Part shown: piece by piece, positions 10,926 through 22,880 of the stretch
Layout: each line of letters starts with the position of its first letter
Position numbering within the stretch: the first letter of the stretch is position 1
Assembly: GCA_020310875.1 (NCBI GenBank)
Contig: CM035417.1
Location: forward strand, 92,218,712 to 92,282,711
DNA: 64,000 nt
Reading direction: 5' to 3'
Source of the DNA: Ceratopteris richardii
Taxonomy: Eukaryota; Streptophyta; Polypodiopsida; Polypodiales; Pteridaceae
Position numbers and translations under genes: made by a program
Notes under the pieces: generated by a model
The model's database searches: none
What the model saw: the letters and a program-made list of their open reading frames with translations, nothing else
Told to the model about the DNA's origin: nothing

Positions 10926-13900
10926 ATGGCTTCTGAAGATTCTGAAGCAACAATTCAAGAGCAAGTATTGGAATTTCCTCTCTAGAGTATCACAAAAGCA
11001 AAGGGACATTGGTTTAGAGAAGATCAACCAGCTGCGGAATATCTCTTCCTGGCGACTATCAAAATCATGGATACAGATCATCTATTTTTTATCATGTCCC
11101 AAGATTTCAGAGTAGTGCATGAACTCCCGTCTAAAATAGACATCATGAAGAGAATGGGCATACACAAATATTTTGAACTGCCAATCTATAAGCCCGACTT
11201 TCAAAGATGCACTCAAGTCATGAATACATTACATCCAACACTGCATGATCCATTGGTGCCCGAGGCTAGAGTTATGGATAAAATAGGTGAATGGGTAGTT
11301 ATTCAGTTCACACATGACTTGATTAAGGAAGCTTTTGGATGGGAAAAGGATGGCACTACGATAGTGAAAGAAGAAATCCGTGGAGAAAAAACCAGAACAT
11401 TCACCGACATTAATAGAGTCGACATAAAAGAGGAAGTCAGACTCATTCATCAGCACTTTTGCTTCCCAAATATGCATCGGTATATGGCCCCCCAGAAGAT
11501 CATTGTCCAGCTACTCTCACATGCCATCAAGCAGATTGGAAATCAAATTAATCTGACTCCTTACATATAGGAAAGGCTATTCGAGGCAAAGAAGAAATGG
11601 AACAGCAAGAAGTTCCTGAACGACAATGTTGCTCTGACCATTTTGATCTATCATGCATTGGGTATTAGAGAGCACCTGCAAGAAATGCCATCATCCACTG
11701 CTATGGCTAAGTATTTCAAAGTCGCTACACTACCAAAAAAGAAAAGAGGAGTCAAAATTGTTGAAGAGGCAGGAACCAGTTCTCAACCCAAAATGAGAGG
11801 AACAAAGAGACTCAGAGAAGTGCAGCAAGTAGAAGAAGAAGTTCCAGCCACGAAGAGGATACATATACTTCCAAAAACCAGGATGGAAGAGCAAAGGCCT
11901 ATTACAGAAGAAGATTTAACTAAAGCCCTAGAGGACACACACCAATATACAAAAGGGCAAGTCAATTTACCAGTGCAAGGGCACCACTACTAGTAGATCC
12001 AACAAGAGATAGAGGCCAAAAGGAAGCTCACCAAAGTCCATCGCTATAGAGAATTAGGGTTGGACAATTCAAGCTCATCTTCGGATGCACAAGAAGAACC
12101 CAACACCTCATTGTTAAATGTAGATATCCAAAGTGAATCAAAGGATGATGGACAATGGGATGAGTTGAATGCAGTCAACTACAAGGAAGAAGACGAAGGC
12201 ATGAAGTTAAATAACAGCTCCGTCCACCTCACTCAAGACGAGGCAAGCAAGGCTATAGATCAAGAGGTGACACATGTAATCAAAATCAATGAGACTTCCA
12301 CCATTCAAATCAAGGAGACAACACTTACAGGGGAAGTGTCCTTCAAGATACCAAAGAAAGAGCCTAAAGAAGCTACAGTAGAAGAAACAGAACCCTTCAC
12401 TCTGATAAGGGTTGTGGCAGAATCCTCCCCCATGGATGTTACATTTCAAGGGAGTGCCACTAAAGCCATTGACCTGGGCAAAGATAAGAAAGAGCCAAAA
12501 ATACAATTACAAATTAGACAACCCCACAAGAGCAAGGAAAATATGTACAAATAGGAGAAGCTCCCAGCATACCCTGAACCTGGTTGAATGTAGACATCGC
12601 TCAGCTCAAGCCAGTAGTGCAAGACATGATCAGAACCGCAATGGACACGCAACAATTGATGCTTGAGGATGATCAAGACTACGATCAAGCGATGTAGGAA
12701 AAGCATGAGCTTCAAGAAAGGGGTAAGAATCTTTCGGCAGAATTAAAATTGGCAAGAGAGCAAATGCTACATAAAGAAGAGGAAGTCCAAGAAGCCAAAA
12801 AGAAGTGCAGCAATGTGCAAACAGAAAACACCAAATTAAAAGAACAACTGCAGGAGGTACAAAAGAAATATGAGGCTAGCGAGACTGAGAAGACGAGGAT
12901 GAATGCCAGAAGTAAGATCTTGGAATCACAAATCAAAGTATGTATGGAGGAGGCAGAAAACCTAAGGAATAGAAACAAAGAGCTCATGACAACTCTCTTG
13001 AGTGATCAGCCCGTAGAAGTTCAGGGACGACCAAAAAAAGGATATGCAAGAATTGGAAGAAAAGATAGCTAAGTATGAAGATCAGCTCAAGCAGGAGCAG
13101 GCCACCATTGCCGAATGGTAAAAGAGGTACATGGATGATACCGCGGCTCTTAGAGCAAAATGGTAGAAAGTAGAAAATCGATATTTAATGCAATGTAAAG
13201 AAGACACTGATCATCTTGATATTGTTGCTCAAGAACTTCTCAAACACAAGGATACTATTGCTAAAGCTAATGAGGAAATTAAGCAAAAAGATGACATGAT
13301 CCAGCAACTATGAGAGCAGCTAGAGCAAAAGGCGATTAATGGGACACCAGTAGTTCCAAAATCCACAGAGGCTACTGCGGAGACTCAGAAAGGGCACTAC
13401 TAGTGTCCCAACTTACTGCTGAATTTGAAGATCAAATAATCCACATCATGAAGGAAGCTAAAATTGAAAGCAAAGACCTGGATCAAATTTTGAAGCCTTT
13501 TAATGTACCATATGGCCTCCTGAAAGAGCAAACGTGGCCATATATAAGGACAAAAACAAATAAGGATCCTGACACCAACCTCCAATTCAACAAAGATACA
13601 TTCACGTGTACTCAAGAAGAATTTGAAAAGGCCGATCCCATATGGAGGTGCAAAGTTTTGGAAAAGAATCCTACACTGTGGGTACAGTGGGAGGCATCGC
13701 CATATGTACTGCAAGTCAATCCATCATTTTGTCCAGTACCCCGCAGACGCTCGTGGTCGCAATTTTGGGAAGGAGAGCGCCACGGAAACATAAATAATCA
13801 ATGGCTGAATTATCCGTTATTACCTAGTCCACCACATAACTACCTACCGATGGAAGAGTACATGGTAAAAACAATGGAATTTTGGATTGCAAGATATGTG

Positions 13901-14275
13901 ATGGTACTTGATTTAGTAGTTAAAATAATGAATAATATTTTTAGCATGCTTCTTACAGTAATTAAAGTCTTCCAGCATGCAAAATATACTTTTTTGAACT
14001 TCATCGGCATTACACAAGGATCTCAAGCCCTCATTTTTTATCTTTCCACCATTCCGAGTTTCTTAACACTTATGGCATATTATTCATGAATTATGTTTTT
14101 GCCGAGCACATATATGCATACATTTGAAGAAGCATTCTTCACCGGCTTCTTCGAAATAGATTCAAAAATTTTTGTCAAGATGACTTTGAACCTTAATGCA
14201 CGACTGGTGGCTTATGAAAGAAGTTTTTTTGCGGATCATCACCAAGCACCAGAGGATGGAGTGAATTCAACATAG
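10926..14275 (+). pseudogene. G1 ORF3: large post-integrase protein with NLS-like and coiled-coil segments
   Basis: The frame of ATG 10926 (MASEDSEAT) can be followed to 12554 with few stops (TAG at 10983-10985, TAG at 11568-11570, two near 11991). It then shifts frame near 12590, 13039 and 13390 and ends near 14275. The N-terminal ~200 residues have a globular look (e.g. GEWVVIQFTHDLIKEAFGW) vaguely like domains in other plant transposon-associated proteins. PKKKRGVK near 11735 resembles a nuclear localisation signal. An acidic region follows, then a heptad-like Glu/Lys/Gln-rich coiled coil (about 12600-13330). The last ~75 codons before 14089 are hydrophobic. It could be an envelope-like ORF or a captured nuclear protein. 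No family is recognised. Confidence 0.5.
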
Positions 14276-14865
14276 TGGAAGGAATTTATGATTTGTCACG
14301 CCAATTTGCTGAATCAAAGAGAACAAGCAGCCATACAGACATACTCACGTCACCACAAAAAGCCTGTCGGGGACGACAGAGTTCAGGAGGAGGGATGTGT
14401 GGAAGGGGAATCAAGCAAGAAGAGAAGAAGAAGAAGATCAAAGTCAAAAACTGCTCAATAAAGAATGAAGATCATAAAGTGAAAGAACCACCCTCTGCCC
14501 AAAGCCCCACAGGGGCACGCATTAGGCAACAATGCAAAACAACCAGGTCCTGAGGAATGGAATTAAAGAACAATCAGAACCAGGACATTTCATGGGAAGG
14601 ACGGACCAGGGCCAGGAAGTATCCATGAAGAAGTGCAAGACAATATTTGGCAGGTAATAATCCTTTCCCTGATAGCGTGCATTGGAAACAAAATAAACAA
14701 GCTCAAAGCAATGCATCAGGCCTAGAGGATGTGAAAGAAGAATCAAGATCAGGGCCATTGAAACGTAATGCGAGTCTGACAGACAGGCAAAACTGACCAA
14801 GGGATGCATGCGGAAAACAAGTGTCAGACAAGAAAGTACAGCCCATCAAGGGACGACAGAGACAA
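14276..14865 (+). other. G1 3' untranslated region
   Basis: This lies between the ORF3 remnant and the polypurine tract. A short purine-rich frame (14275-14553) is Lys-rich and has no recognisable domain. No further structure was seen. Confidence 0.5.
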
Positions 14866-14877
14866 AGAGGGGGAGAG
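14866..14877 (+). other. G1 polypurine tract
   Basis: AGAGGGGGAGAG lies directly before TGTTG at 14878. This is the usual plus-strand priming site next to a 3' LTR. Confidence 0.75.
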
Positions 14878-15516
14878 TGTTGCAGAGCAAAGTAGGCACG
14901 AGAAAGGAGAGCCCCAAAATTTTCAAATTTATGGGTATATTTTTCTTTTTCAAAGTCTTAGGAAATTCCCTCAAGCCATGTAAATGCACTAGAGGAGTCC
15001 TCTAGTTGCATAATCCAAAGTTGTTGTAAAATATTCCTTGTAAATTAGTAGGAAATTCACTTTTAAGCAATAAAGTGCCGATCTCGTGTGAAAGGACCAA
15101 ATTTAGGGCACATGTATATAAGTCACTTTGTGACTCTTTGTAAGGACTTTTTGCCATTGTGAAGAAGGAGAGCTCCTGATTTTTGAAATTGCTTCTTTCT
15201 TGCAGATTTCCATCTTCTCTTGGATCTTCTATGTGTGTCTAATTTTTGGAATGTGTGTGTAGGACTATTGTCTACCCCTCCCCACTGTTTTTGAGCTACT
15301 GTAGTGTGTGTGTGTGTGAGCTGGTAGAAGTTGTGGAGTGAGTGTGGGTGTTTCCCACCATTCACTATTTTAGTCATTACTTGAAGTACGGTTGTCAGAA
15401 TCGAGTGAAACCACTTCCAATAGATGCGTCTCGTCGAGAGCTTCTAAATGAGTCCAATATTAACTATATTCGGAGTCCACAGTTAGGAGGAATCCTCGAT
15501 TTACTAAAGCCTATTG
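14878..15516 (+). repeat. G1 3' LTR (right edge uncertain)
   Basis: It starts TGTTGCAG immediately after the polypurine tract. It contains AATAAA at 15069-15074 and a TATA-like GTATATAAG near 15114-15122, and then a TG-rich run around 15300. The right end could not be fixed because no second LTR copy is visible. A TGGTATCGCGG string at about 15521, similar to a primer binding site, might mark the end. Confidence 0.6.
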
Positions 15517-16379
15517 TAAGTGGTATCGCGGTAGACACTTTTAGTATTTCAGTGAGTTAGAGAGGTGGATTAGTCTTTTCTCATACATATAAGCTGAACC
15601 AGTTCATTTTCCATCATGTGTGCACATGTCCTCATACACTTGGTTAGGTCATTTGATCGGATTGACAAGTAAGCGTGTGTCAATTTCCCACTATATGCAC
15701 TTGTGTTGCAAATGAGGTTTAGTCTCTTTGGCATAAGTCCTTAAGTCTTCTTGACTTAGGTACACAGTGTTACATGCATATATCATCGGATTCTTCTCAA
15801 CTCTTAGTCCATGCACTAATTGACCACTCCATGCCCCATGGCCGGCGCCAGTGTTAAATTTATACTGTTAAAGTACAATTATTTTTACTCACGGGTTCTT
15901 GGGATGGTCAGGGGTTTGATAAATCAGAGGCCCTATATATATTTTCCCAATTCAGTGATTAACTTCCGACAATCAATTTCGATAATTAATTTTGCGCATT
16001 TGCAAAAGACTCCAGTGTACTTCAGCGCATAAGGTTTGTAAGGATTATCGCAGTTTATACGTAGCACATTCACTTTTCTTACACTACTGCCACACTTTAC
16101 TCCAATATAATCACAGTAACATAATACCTATTCACTTCACTTCAACTATAGATTCATACACACAAATCTGCAAGTAATATAACTCCAAAATTAGAGGTAA
16201 ATTCAGATCATCACCCGGACCGAATAGGCTAATGACTCCCCTATCGTTGCCTCCATGCATAATCTTTGTATTAGAAAGAAACGATACATGGTTTTGCCAC
16301 ACCTTTCAGTGCGTGACTATTCTAATTACAAGGATTCGGCTAAATAATACGAAATAATTTCGTCAACTCACAAAAGACA
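15517..16379. other. Unassigned AT-rich spacer between G1 and G2
   Basis: No coding region or repeat could be recognised. It may include the rest of the G1 3' LTR and flanking DNA. Confidence 0.4.
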
Positions 16380-16680
16380 CATGGCTATGTATACATGGTC
16401 ATCAATAAGATATGGACTAGCAAAGTTATTCAATTAGCCACTCTAAAAGGAGATGTGTTACCAAAATACATCAACGGTTGTTGAGTCAAGCTCTATCAGG
16501 ATCTCTTGATAGAGGATATGCTCAGACGACTTAACGTGGCTAGAAAACAAAAAGAAGAAGAGAAAATAATATGCAAAGAAGCTCAAATTGAAGCCTTAGA
16601 ATGCATTAAGAGAATGAAATTAAGAAGAAAAGACTTAGAATACTCAAGGAATGCTAATGTTCTTCCCACCTAGATGTCCC
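16380..16680 (+). pseudogene. G2 integrase C-terminal tail
   Basis: Translation gives INKIWTSKVIQLATLKG, DVLPKYINGC, a TGA where G1 has Arg (CGA to TGA likely), then VKLYQDLLIEDMLRRL and a Lys/Glu-rich tail. It parallels G1 9250-9530 (INRISTSGAVNLATLDGD, ILPNYISGC) residue by residue, so the two elements share this module. Upstream integrase sequence is missing. Confidence 0.65.
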
Positions 16681-16754
16681 TAGATTTCACATGGCAATGT
16701 GCCAAACTAAAAGGAATACCTCTCTTAGCATAATTGATAGATGACCATTTATTT

Positions 16755-17122
16755 TGGTTGAGGTACAACATCGCACAACTATAAAGAAAATCAAAGTCCT
16801 GATTGATTTAGGAGTTACTACAAGTGCCATAATGTATTCTTGTTTTTAGGACATGATGTTAAAAAAGAATCCAATTTTGGATTACCTCATAGGATTAGGC
16901 GGTGTGGAAACCCCTTGAATGTTCAAGGTGGAAATCCCCATCTCAATACAAGACGTCCACCTGAAAATCAAAGTAAGCCAACTTCAACAACAAAAAGTAG
17001 AACCACTTGAACCACCTGCCTTAGTCCCTCAGTCCACCATATCTACTTCAGAATCAAATAAATGCATCGCTCTAAAACATCAAATACTAGAACTCCAAAA
17101 AAAGCTTCTATTATATAAATGA
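16755..17122 (+). pseudogene. G2 post-integrase retropepsin-like segment
   Basis: Translation gives IKKIKVLIDLGVTTSAIMYS, a TAG, then YLIGLGGVETP, a TGA and MFKVEIPISIQDVHLKIKVS. The LIDLG loop corresponds to LID(T/S)G with Leu replacing Thr/Ser; the Asp is kept. GLGG corresponds to the G(I/V)GG segment. The order after the integrase tail is the same as in G1. An open Gln/Leu-rich stretch follows to a stop at 17120-17122. Confidence 0.5.
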
Positions 17123-18291
17123 CCTTCATCACCACTAGAGGTTGGTGAAGTGAAGACCATTGAGATTCTAGTAGAGAACACTTTTTAAGAGGAGTATGAG
17201 CCTCAACAAGTGCTAGGAGGTAAGGTTAGAGAAGAGGGGTAGGACACATTTAAAGCACCCATGCCATCTTGGTTGAAATAGGTAGAAGAGATTGGATGAT
17301 CGCAAGAAGACCATATCACCAAACACATTTTAGCCATGGCAAATATAGAAGAAGAAGTATTAAAGTATGAGTATTTTCAAAATCCAATGGAGAAAAGACT
17401 CATCACTACCTCCAAAATACAATGTAGACCATATTTTGTGATCCTCCAAGAATGGGCAAGGCACCTACCTTGGCCACTCAATTCAAGCCCAAGGATTTAC
17501 CAATGTCAGCAAGGAGAGGTAGCATCTTCTATTCTAACTAGTAGAAACACCTCTTAGAGTATCTAAAAATATTATGCACGTGCTCCAATGCTCAACTCGA
17601 CATCTTATACAATCGATGCTATGGACGAGTCCCTAGGGAAAGATTTAGGCTAGCATTTGCCATTCTAGTTAAGAACAATGCAGTTGTGTAGATTGGGTTA
17701 ACTACCCAGATCTTGCACCACCGTAGGGACTAACGACTATCTCACATATGATTACTATCATTAAAAATTGGATGCCTTGTTTAAAGCTAATGCCATACAT
17801 TACACCCTAGATGCTCTTAAAGATATTTGACTTGATATAGGTCATTCTCAAAACTTTCAGAAATGTCTAAGCTCCACATGTTTCCATGCTAGGACTCAAA
17901 AATGGAAATCTTTATTTAGGGTATGATCTCAACGCCACACCAGCCATCCATACAATCTATGCATGGCATGCTTGCATAAAGCACCTCCCAATTTGTTCTA
18001 AATAAATTTTTGAAGACATGTTTACCACAAGTTTATAGGAGTATCGATCAGAGTTTTTATCTCCAAGCCAAGACACCTATTGGAACTCTTTGCATGCAAA
18101 CATGCCATGTACTTTGAGTACTATAGGATGCCACATCTAGAAGTCCCAAGCTCTATCAATTGGGAATGCCTCCAGTTGGATCTTGCAAAAGGACTTCAGT
18201 TGCAAGAACATGAACTAGCTACAAACGTACTACAATACTACATGGATATTCTCGTTCAAGAAAGTTCTCTTAGGAATGGTAGACTCGAGAG
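17123..18291 (+). pseudogene. G2 degenerate 3' coding region
   Basis: Short open pieces are separated by stops (for example 17336-17557 and 18080-18291). None matches G1 ORF3 by eye and no domain is recognised. It ends in CTCGAGAG, the left part of the G2 polypurine tract, where copia A begins. Confidence 0.4.
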
Positions 18292-18439
18292 TGTTGGATT
18301 TAGATATCTGTGGAAGCATGCAAATAGCAAAAGGAAGAAGAAGAAGCTTGGAGCACAACACACAATACTGAATGTATTACCACTAGAATCCTAGCGGTCC
18401 TAGTGTGTTCACACACATCACTAAAAAAATATATCAACA
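18292..18439 (-). repeat. Copia A 3' LTR (internally deleted)
   Basis: It shares the start TGTTGGA and the string GCTTGGAGCACAACACACAAT with the 231-bp partner at 22637-22867 but is only 148 bp. The middle, from about CTAGAAT to CCTAG, is missing. Confidence 0.85.
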
Positions 18440-18451
18440 AATCCCCCCTAG
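18440..18451 (-). other. Copia A polypurine tract
   Basis: On the minus strand the sequence before the 3' LTR reads CTAGGGGGGATT, a canonical purine tract adjoining TGTTGA. Confidence 0.75.
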
Positions 18452-18790
18452 GAGTGATGTGGTGAACAAGGAGCTCGCACTCATGTATAAGGAAGTGCAA
18501 AGCTATGTAGAATCAATCCACAAAAGGAATTAAGCCCAAATCTTTGCGGAAATCTTGCCGTAGTGATCCCCCCTTGGGATGAAATAACCCAAGCAGTCGG
18601 GTACTACTCAAGTAGTGAAAGATGCGCTTAACTTCCTACCAATGCTTGATATGTAGGCAATGCATAACCCTACTCATCTATGAGATAGCCAACTGAATGC
18701 ATAAGTAAATAAAGCATCCAATAGCATGCTGATAGAGAACAACATCAAATGCATCTCTAGCATCATGAAGACTCAATCGTAAACCTGTCT

Positions 18791-19860
18791 CTATAGGAGT
18801 GGAAATAGGTTTATAGTCTTCAAGGCCAAAACACTGGAACAACACAAAACTATTCCACCATCAACTTGCATAAATTGAATGCCCAAATAATGATAAAAAT
18901 GCCCCAAATCAGACATCTCAAATGAGGCATGCAAATCAGCCTTGAAATCAGCAATATGCTTCTCATGAGGACCAAGGAGTAGCATGTCATCAACATACAC
19001 AACAATGATCAAAAGCACATCATTAGCACGCTTAACATATAAGGTGCTTTCAGTTTGAGGGTTCTCAAAAACATGTGCAATCAAATAGGCATGTATCTTT
19101 TCATACCAAGCATGTGGTACTTGCTTTAAACCATATAATGCCTTCTTTAACTTGCACACCTAGTTTTCATGCCCTTTTTGTAAAAAGTCACGGGGCTGAA
19201 AAATATACACTTCCTCATGAAATTCACCATTCAAAAATGCTGTTTTAATATCCAAATGATGTACATTCCAACCATGATGAGCTTCAAGTGCACGGATGCT
19301 ACGAACAATAGTCATTCGACAAGTAGGTGCAAAGGTTTTATCACAATCAATGCCTCTTTCCTATGCATAACTATTTGCAACAAGCCTAGCCTTATACCTG
19401 CCAATTGTTCCATCAGGTTTATGCTTCAGCTTGTATACCCACTTAGTGCCAATGACCTTCATGCCAGGAGGCAAGTCACATAAAGACTAGTACCATTTTT
19501 CATGATTGCATCAAATTCAGATTGCATTGCTGCCATCCAATGTTCAGAATTTTTTGCTTCATCAAACAAAACAGGTTGAGTCTCATCAGAAAGACTATAG
19601 ACAGCCATAGTATAGCAATCTGATGCAAAAGAGGCACCATGAGAGCATGAATGAATACTGTATGAAAAAGGTGCATCTAATTTGTTGTCACGCAAAGTCT
19701 GCACTAATTTTGGCATAGTTTTTGCCTCCTCAATATCCTCTCTTATCAATAAGTGCATCATGTAAATCTGCATCAGAAATTGAATGATCTGCATCATCAC
19801 TTGAAACCTGAAAAGGCTGAGAAGTTGCCCCATTAGGACCTGCACTAGATTCTCCACCTA
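18791..19860 (-). pseudogene. Copia A reverse transcriptase
   Basis: Minus-strand frames give the copia RT start (NSEHWMAAMQSEFDAIMKNGT, near 19550) and, in 19159-18791, the palm: [19 protein letters not shown] and VVYVDDMLLLG with the YVDD catalytic pair intact, then DLGHFYHYLGIQF. Stops and frameshifts separate the parts. The RNase H that should follow is largely deleted. Confidence 0.8.
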
Positions 19861-20820
19861 TAAAAAGAGGTAGCAAAGTATCATACATGTGTTTGGAGCT
19901 AACAGATGTCTCCTTAGTACATGAACGTAAAGGCTGAATAGCATCTTCCACAAAAACAACATCACGACTAACCAAAATGCATTTAGACTGTGAATGATAC
20001 AGTTGATAGCCTTTGCTTTCAGAAGTGTACCCAACAAAAATACATTTTACTACTTTATCATCCAATTTCTTGTGATGTTGTTTAGGCACTAATGCATATG
20101 CCAAAGAACCAAAAACATGCAAATGAGCAACACATGGCTTGCAACCATGCCAAACCTCATATGGAGTGATAGACTACAGTGCTTTGGTGGGACACTTGTT
20201 AAGTACATAGGTTGCACACATGACAGCCTCAAGCCAAAAACTATGTGGTAAACCCTGACTCTTGACCATACACCTTGCCATCGCCATGACTGACGTGTTA
20301 TTTCATTTAGCAATTGTATTTTTTTGAGGTGTATATGACATTGTACACTTATGTTTTATCCAATGTTCAACCAGAATTGCCTTAAAGTCAGAAGACATAT
20401 ATTCCCTCCCTCGATCAAAATGGAGGGTGCCCATTTTCATGCTGATAGATTTTCAGCCAAAACCAAAAACTGTTTGAAGCACATGAACACTTCCTACTTT
20501 GCTTTGAGTGGATATACCCATGCATGCCTAGAAAAATCATCAATGAAAGTCATAAAGTAAAGATAGTTTCTAAAAGAAGGTGTTTGCATAGGACCACAGA
20601 CATTACGATCTACAAGCTGCAATTTTTGAGTAGCCCGAACTAAACCATCTTTTGGAAAGGAGGAACACTGCATTTTGCCCAAAATAGAGCCTTCACATAC
20701 ATGTTTAATAAGTGCCTCAAGTTTGGGCAAAGAGGACACCATTTCAGATTTCTCTAAGCATAGCAAACTAGCAAAATTCAGATGACCAAAGCATGCATGC
20801 CAAAGCTTTGCATCTAACAT
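19861..20820 (-). pseudogene. Copia A integrase
   Basis: Frames at 20820-20494, 20313-20089 and 20122-19730 give the pre-integrase segment (LWHACFGHLNFASL) and the start of the core (FMTFIDDFSRHAWVYPLKAK). Further on come the tail residues VFGSLAYALVPKQHHKKLDDK and IFVGYTSESKGYQLY. The order matches Ty1/copia, in which integrase precedes RT. Several frameshifts make it inactive. Confidence 0.75.
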
Positions 20821-21169
20821 AACCTAAGAATCATGTACAGCACATGCTGAATCATTGATAGATTTCTCATAGTCTATTAGCTTATACAACCCATGACATA
20901 AAATTCTAGAAGCAAGAATCATGTCGCCATTTGACAAATCATGAACTCTACATCTGTCATCAAAAAATTTCACAACCAAGCCAATTTTGGCTAATGCAAA
21001 AACTGATCAGGGATTCTTCTTGATCCCTAGAATAAATAAAGCATCTCATAATGTAAAAGAATGACCATCAGTAGTAGTCAGAATGACCTTACCAACTCCC
21101 ATAACAGGATAAGAGGAGTTGTTGGCACATGTAACAGCATTCCCTATAGGGAAAGGCTCAAGTGAAGAG

Positions 21170-22290
21170 AAGAAATTGTGCTAAGAGGTAATATGTTTGG
21201 TTGACCCACTATCAAAGTACCAAACATATGAGTCTACTACACACATGCAGTGTTCAGGAGAAGATGGTTCAAAAGTTCAAACAGTAGTAAACGCCCATTC
21301 TTCATTCTGCACAAGATTAACAAACTCTACTTTTGGTGTAGAGGCCTCTGCAACAACCATTCAAGCCTTTTTTTTTGTCTCTTTTGTAGCCAAATTTTGG
21401 ACAATTCTTTATGATATGATCCTTTCCTTTATAGTACTTGCAAAAGAATTTCTTCTTTTTTTATTTCTTCTCATCTTTTTCTTCCTTCTTTGAATGTATA
21501 GCATTTCCAGATTTCTCCTTGTTAGTAGATGAGCTCCATTTACCATTGCCCTTCTGACTAGCCAGAAAAGCTTGATCTCCAACACGCATAATGGACCTGT
21601 TCTAACTAGACTGATCTTCTTGCAATAGAACAGAGACTAACTCCTCAAATGACAAGGCATTTGGATTTCCTTTCATCACCAAATGAAGAATAGAAGAAAA
21701 ACTCTGATATGAATCAGGAAGACCATTCAGAATGGTCTACACAAGTGAGCTATCTGGTACAACTTCATCAGGTGAAATCAAGTGTTCCTTCAAATCTTGA
21801 TCTTTGTCACAAAATTGTCCATAGAATCACCTTCATCCATATGCTCACTCTCCAACTATTTTTGGAGGTAAGCCACACAAGCCTCATTTCTAGCTTGGTA
21901 CAATGTGGTAACTGTATCCCAAGCATCCTTAGCTATTCTACAAGAGCGAATGTGAGGAATAATGGCATGTTTGATAGACAAGGCTATCAATGCATGTGCC
22001 TGAGCATCTCTACCATCCCAACAAATTTTCTCTACAGTAGCTGCAGTAGAAACTGCAGCATGAACAGGAATATGAAGAATATTAGTATCTTCAATGGCAT
22101 CTACATCAGCTTCAGTACCTGTATTTGCAGATGTAATAGGACGTTTTTCAACACCTTGCACAATGTTCCACATAGATTTTGCAACCAATACATGTCGCAT
22201 CATATAAGCCCACAATGGGCAATTTGTATCGTCCAACTTATCCTCGATAGCCAACATATGAAATACATCACTACTTTTAGCCATGGCCAC
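21170..22290 (-). pseudogene. Copia A Gag and protease
   Basis: The frame 22290-21856 is the Gag N-terminus (LAIEDKLDDTNCPLWAYMMRHVLVAK), the UBN2-type pattern of plant copia Gag. The rest of Gag is broken between 21855 and 21300 and no intact zinc knuckle was found. The protease core VWYFDSGSTKHITS lies near 21184-21224 with the catalytic DSG kept. Close homologues occur in D, F and I of this window (family A). Confidence 0.75.
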
Positions 22291-22622
22291 TGACTAAAAT
22301 ACCCTGATGCAAAAAATGACTATCTCTAAAAGTTGAATAGAACTACCCTAACGAGTTCTACTAAACATGTAGCAAACTTTGAGATGTTTATACTAGCGAA
22401 CCGAAACCTCTATATATCTTTGGCACAAAAAGATGAAATAGCCTGCAAAAGTGCTATGATAGTGTGTTCGGAGGTTGAAACGAGCTTAGATCGCGATTTC
22501 AGCACCATAAAGAAAAGCTATTTTGATCTCCTAATCACCTTGAGTATGCTCACCAAATTTTTTGTGATTCTGAGACTACAATCAGAGGGGCGTCGAAGAC
22601 ACCCTAGATGAAGCGGCAACCT

Positions 22623-22634
22623 GCTCTGATACCA
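22623..22634 (-). other. Copia A primer binding site (tRNA-iMet)
   Basis: The + strand reads GCTCTGATACCA, the reverse complement of TGGTATCAGAGC, two bases from the inner edge of the 5' LTR. Confidence 0.85.
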
Positions 22635-22636
22635 AT

Positions 22637-22867
22637 TGTTGGAGTTAGATGTCTACGGAAGCATGCAAACAACACAAGGAAGAAGAAAAAGCTTGGAGCA
22701 CAACACACAATACTGAATGTATTACCACTAGAATGTACAAAGATAAGTAACCCTTTACGGCTATAAGCATATATACAAGCCGGGGGAAAAAAACCTCCTA
22801 AAGAGGGAAAAAGGAGCCCCTGTGGTTGTAGTGTGTTCACACACAACACTACCTAAATATATCGATA
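22637..22867 (-). repeat. Copia A 5' LTR
   Basis: This is a 231-bp LTR starting TGTTGGAG on the + strand and ending in ATATATCGATA (relatives end ATATCAACA). Copies of the same LTR family lie at 36349-36578 and 49532-49762. Confidence 0.85.
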
Positions 22868-22880
22868 GAGAGGGGGGCAG
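22868..22880 (+). other. G2 polypurine tract (right part)
   Basis: GAGAGGGGGGCAG precedes TGTTAG at 22881. Its first five bases are the target duplication of copia A. Joined to CTCGAGAG at 18291 it restores a tract in front of the G2 LTR. Confidence 0.65.

Larger units (their letters stand above)
1..15516 (+). mobile_element. Ty3/gypsy LTR retrotransposon G1 (Tat/Athila-like, decayed)
   Basis: Domains occur in the order Gag, protease, RT, RNase H, integrase, so this is Ty3/gypsy. The segment before the RT (YRDVFAW...G) and the absence of a chromodomain after the integrase resemble the non-chromoviral Tat/Athila lineages; this lineage call is an inference from memory of the families. All coding regions carry stops and frameshifts. 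The 3' LTR starts with TGTTG at 14878, right after a purine tract. No matching 5' LTR was found, so the left edge probably lies outside the window, and the right edge (set at 15516) is uncertain. Extra content beyond a standard element: a TATCG repeat leader, a second retropepsin-like segment and a long ORF3 after the integrase. Confidence 0.8.
18292..22867 (-). mobile_element. Ty1/copia element A (minus strand), with 5-bp target duplication
   Basis: LTR-like ends lie at 18292-18439 and 22637-22867 (TGTTGG...). Target copies GAGAG flank them at 18287-18291 and 22868-22872. A primer binding site lies next to the right LTR and a polypurine tract next to the left one, so the element reads right to left. 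Internal domains on the minus strand are gag (22290-21600), protease (near 21200), integrase (20820-19900) and RT (19860-18791). About 480 bp of the RNase H region is deleted relative to relative D near 18550. It is coding-dead. Confidence 0.88.

Noticed and set aside
13400..13714. Minus-strand 104-codon frame
   Set aside because: Shadow of ORF3 on the opposite strand.
14275..14553. Separate small gene after ORF3
   Set aside because: Lys-rich, no domain, directly before the polypurine tract; probably untranslated region.
21184..21493. Plus-strand 98-codon frame with Phe/Leu-rich end
   Set aside because: Antisense shadow of copia A protease and Lys-rich Gag.
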